A stretch of DNA of 6,495 nt, taken from Tepidisphaeraceae bacterium (GTDB lineage Bacteria > Planctomycetota > Phycisphaerae > Tepidisphaerales > Tepidisphaeraceae). The stretch covers positions 1 through 6,495 of the forward strand of contig JANWHF010000230.1 in assembly GCA_025450555.1 (NCBI GenBank), read 5' to 3'. The position numbers were made by a program, and so were the translations under genes. Under the pieces are notes generated by a model. The model did not search any database and was not told the DNA's origin. It worked only from the letters and a program-made list of their open reading frames with translations. Positions 4,504 to 6,495 of this stretch are shown piece after piece. Position 1 is the first letter of the stretch; the number at the start of each line of letters is the position of its first letter.

Positions 4504-6495
4504 TTACGAGATATCACCGGTCTGGTTGATCGTGTCGAAGATCGTGTTGGCCTGGTTGCACAGGGTCGTATTCCCGCCGTAGAGCGTCCCACCTTGCGAA
4601 TGGGCGTCGGCGGCACAGAGGGCCTGGAGGACGGTGATCGTGCTGTTGTTGCTGCAGCCGAAGGCTGATCCGCAGGAGCTGACGTTGATTGTCGCGCAGG
4701 AGGTGCCGCAGCTTCCGACATTGAAGCCATAGGGGGCGGCAACGTTGCCGCACAGCGATGTATTGGTCACATAGACCGCCAGCGCGCACCCCAGAATCTG
4801 GGCATTGAGCTTCTGGCCGGTGTAGTTGAAATAGTTGCTGAAGCAGCTTGCAATGTAACTGTTAGTTTTGCCCTTAAAGCCGGAATAAATGTTCGGACAG
4901 GTGGCCGCAAGCCAGTTGCCAAGCTGCGTGGAATTGGGGCCACCATTCAGGCAATTAATCAGCGCCTGACCATTCTTGTTGTTCCAGAAACCAATCGTGG
5001 CGCAGCAACCCTTCGAAAGGCAGCGGGTGGGCTGCACCTGTTCGCCAAAGTCATAGCCGCTGCCGCATCCGTCGCAGCCTGGCAACTGAACGTTCGAGAA
5101 GACGTCCTGAACGCTGACATTTCCGCCGAGCGAACCGAGAACATCTTTGCCTTCAACGACGTTGGCCGGCTGGGTTTCGGTGATGGTGTAGGTGCCGGGC
5201 CGCAGGCTGGCAAAGGAATAGTTGCCGTTGGAGTTGGTTGTGGTTGTGGTGGTGACGGAATTGCCCAGATCATCAGTGCCGATCAGGGTGATCTTCACAT
5301 TGGCGATTCCACTTTCGGCGGTGTTGATCTTCCCGTCGTTGTTGCAATCCAGCCAGACGGTGCCGGAGATGGAGCCCAGTGAAATCTCGGCAAAGTCGTA
5401 ACCGGTGGCATTCTGGCCGGTGAGCGTGATGCCGGAGACGGTGTCGGGGCCTGCGGCAGAGGCCTGCGAACGAGTGCCGCCTGCGGTTCCGATGGCAGCG
5501 TAATTCTTGCCATCAACATGCCCCGCCGGCTCGGCTTCCACAATCTTGTAGGTGCCGGCCGAAAGATTGCTGAATTTGTAGGTACCGTCGGCGCCGGTCG
5601 TGGTGAACAGGCTGACGCTCTGACCCGAGAGAGTCGTGCCGGTGAGGAGCATGCTCGCGCCCGCGAGAGCATCATCGCCCGCCGTGTAGGTTCCGCTCAA
5701 ATCGGTATCGCAGAACACGCGCCCGCTGATCGATGAAGGTGGGAGCATTTCGCTGAAGTTGTAATTGATGCCGGTGTTTTCGCATCCGGGGAGCGTGATG
5801 GTCACATGATCCGGTGAGCTGCTAATCCCGCCGAGCGAGCCGATGAAGGTCTGTCCCTGTTGATAGTTGGCCGGCTGGGTTTCGATAACGGTGTAAATGC
5901 CGGGGCGAAGATTGCTGAAACTGTAATTGCCCTGGGCGTCGGTCATGGCGTTGGCCGAGATGTTCTGGCCAAGGTCGTTGGTGCCGGTCAGGGAAAGCGC
6001 CACATTGGCGATCGGGGCTTCACCCTGCTCGATCTGGCCATTGTTATTCGCATCGGCCCAGACGGTGCCGGCGATCGAGCCGATTGAGACTTCGGCAAAG
6101 TCATAGCCGGTAGCGTGACTGTCGGCAGTCAACGTAATGTTTGAAATGGTATCGATCGAGCCGGCCTGGCTGCGAACTCCGCCGGCAGTTCCGATGATGG
6201 CGTAGTTTTTCGCGTCGGTGTGGCCAGCGGGATCGCTTTCACTGAGGGTGTAATTGCCGGCAACGACATGGCCGAAGCCGTAGGTTCCATCATCAGCTGA
6301 TACGGTTGTCAAGTTGATATTCTGGCCACCAAGGGTGGTGCCGACGAGCATGAGCGTGACTCGGGCCAGGGCATCGTCGCCGGCGCTGTCGGAGCCGCTA
6401 CGATCTGACTCGCAGAAGACTCGGCCGCACAGCGCGGCTGGATCGGCCTGCTCGCCGACGTTGTCTCCGGCTCCGGCGCCTTCGCAGCCGGGCAG
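4504..6495 (-). CDS. SdrD B-like (Cna B-fold) repeat surface protein, C-terminal part
   Basis: The frame runs without a stop from the right edge (6495) to TAA at 4506-4504, giving 663 residues. The Met at 6351 lies inside a repeat domain and is not the start, so the N-terminus and any signal peptide are outside the window. Four SdrD B-like/Cna B-fold domains follow each other, alternating two kinds: one opening with GRVFC (6082-6435 and 5377-5733) and one opening with GTVW (5734-6081 and 5023-5376). Each has an Asp/Asn-rich loop (DANNNGQIEQGE, DCNNDGKINTAE) that could bind calcium, a GNYSF or GTYKF strand and a PGTYT turn. A cysteine-rich 172-residue domain (4507-5022) closes the protein. Such proteins are secreted or surface-attached and act as rods or adhesins; here that is inference. 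An intrinsic terminator follows. No LPXTG or PEP-CTERM anchor is seen at the end. Confidence 0.9.
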   Translation of the reverse strand: MPGCEGAGAGDNVGEQADPAALCGRVFCESDRSGSDSAGDDALARVTLMLVGTTLGGQNINLTTVSADDGTYGFGHVVAGNYTLSESDPAGHTDAKNYAIIGTAGGVRSQAGSIDTISNITLTADSHATGYDFAEVSIGSIAGTVWADANNNGQIEQGEAPIANVALSLTGTNDLGQNISANAMTDAQGNYSFSNLRPGIYTVIETQPANYQQGQTFIGSLGGISSSPDHVTITLPGCENTGINYNFSEMLPPSSISGRVFCDTDLSGTYTAGDDALAGASMLLTGTTLSGQSVSLFTTTGADGTYKFSNLSAGTYKIVEAEPAGHVDGKNYAAIGTAGGTRSQASAAGPDTVSGITLTGQNATGYDFAEISLGSISGTVWLDCNNDGKINTAESGIANVKITLIGTDDLGNSVTTTTTTNSNGNYSFASLRPGTYTITETQPANVVEGKDVLGSLGGNVSVQDVFSNVQLPGCDGCGSGYDFGEQVQPTRCLSKGCCATIGFWNNKNGQALINCLNGGPNSTQLGNWLAATCPNIYSGFKGKTNSYIASCFSNYFNYTGQKLNAQILGCALAVYVTNTSLCGNVAAPYGFNVGSCGTSCATINVSSCGSAFGCSNNSTITVLQALCAADAHSQGGTLYGGNTTLCNQANTIFDTINQTGDIS
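4507..5022 (-). other. Cysteine-rich C-terminal domain of the repeat protein
   Basis: These 172 residues contain no SdrD B-like pattern. The domain begins CLSKGCCATIGFWNNKNGQA, continues with LNGGPNSTQLGNWLAATCPN, GKTNSYI, KLNAQILGCALAVYVT, YGFNV and NNSTITVLQAL, and ends ANTIFDTINQTGDIS just before the stop. From memory of planctomycete proteins this order (GFW, GQALI, GNWLA, GKTNAQV, LDAQVLA, YGFNV, FDGIN, GDI) recurs at the C-terminus of secreted SdrD B-like proteins; no function is established to my knowledge. This copy holds 14 cysteines, an even number. Confidence 0.65.
5023..5733 (-). repeat. Super-repeat copy 2 (two SdrD B-like domains)
   Basis: This unit encodes a GRVFC-type domain (5377-5733, about 119 residues) followed by a GTVW-type domain (5023-5376, about 118 residues). 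It lines up end to end with the unit at 5734-6435. Shared landmarks are TAGDDALA or SAGDDALA, GKNYAAIGTAGG or AKNYAIIGTAGG, ATGYDFAE, ETQPAN, GSLGG and LPGC. The GTVW half differs from its partner by gaining two cysteines (LDCNND and CDGCG). Confidence 0.85.
5734..6435 (-). repeat. Super-repeat copy 1 (two SdrD B-like domains)
   Basis: This unit encodes a GRVFC-type domain (6082-6435) and a GTVW-type domain (5734-6081), about 234 residues with a DNA period near 705 bases relative to the next copy. Upstream of it, 6436-6495 encodes LPGCEGAGAG and VGEQADPA, which match the end of a GTVW-type domain, so at least one further unit lies beyond the window. The two copies share roughly 60% of residues where I compared the GRVFC halves by eye. 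Confidence 0.85.

Noticed and set aside
6349..6351. The ATG at 6351 as the start of the repeat protein.
   Set aside because: The frame continues to the window edge and the 48 upstream codons encode the beginning of the same domain (CGRVFC, AGDDALA), so this Met is internal.

Overview
The window most likely comes from a planctomycete (Planctomycetota). Two features suggest this. The gene entering from the left edge carries an N-terminal LEPR-XLL-type motif (LEDRTLLS). The gene leaving at the right edge encodes a large secreted-type protein built from SdrD B-like domains, with a C-terminal domain that I recall from planctomycete surface proteins. Base composition is moderately GC-rich and even throughout, with no tRNA, rRNA, CRISPR array or insertion sequence visible. 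Organism assignment is inference from protein style, not from a marker gene.

Layout, left to right. (1) 1-312, minus: 5' part of a gene for a LEPR-XLL-type exported protein, starting at a GTG behind a good GGAGG site and running off the left edge. (2) 410-1375, minus: a complete tyrosine recombinase, best matched to XerD, with every catalytic residue present. (3) 1376-1784: about 400 bases without a convincing gene; one 107-codon frame there is noted with low confidence. (4) 1785-2444, minus: a membrane-anchored protein with a GspG-like pseudopilin C-terminal domain but no prepilin signal. (5) 2445-2612: a divergent regulatory region with several short palindromes and a likely promoter for the next gene. 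(6) 2613-3197, plus: a secreted TlpA/ResA-type thioredoxin. (7) 3214-4353, minus: a secreted alpha/beta-hydrolase esterase with an N-terminal Ig-like (E-set/CBM48-like) domain, converging on the thioredoxin gene with only 16 bases between stop codons. (8) 4430-4472: an intrinsic terminator for the gene to its right. (9) 4504-6495, minus: 3' part of the SdrD B-like repeat protein, whose N-terminus lies beyond the right edge.

Five of the six confident genes are predicted to act outside the cytoplasm or at the membrane (LEPR-XLL protein, anchored pseudopilin-like protein, thioredoxin, esterase, repeat protein); XerD is the exception. The genes look like separate transcription units rather than one pathway. 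The most unusual points are the paired-domain super-repeat, the very cysteine-rich C-terminal domain of the repeat protein near a secreted thiol-disulfide protein, and the pseudopilin-like domain on a non-prepilin anchor.
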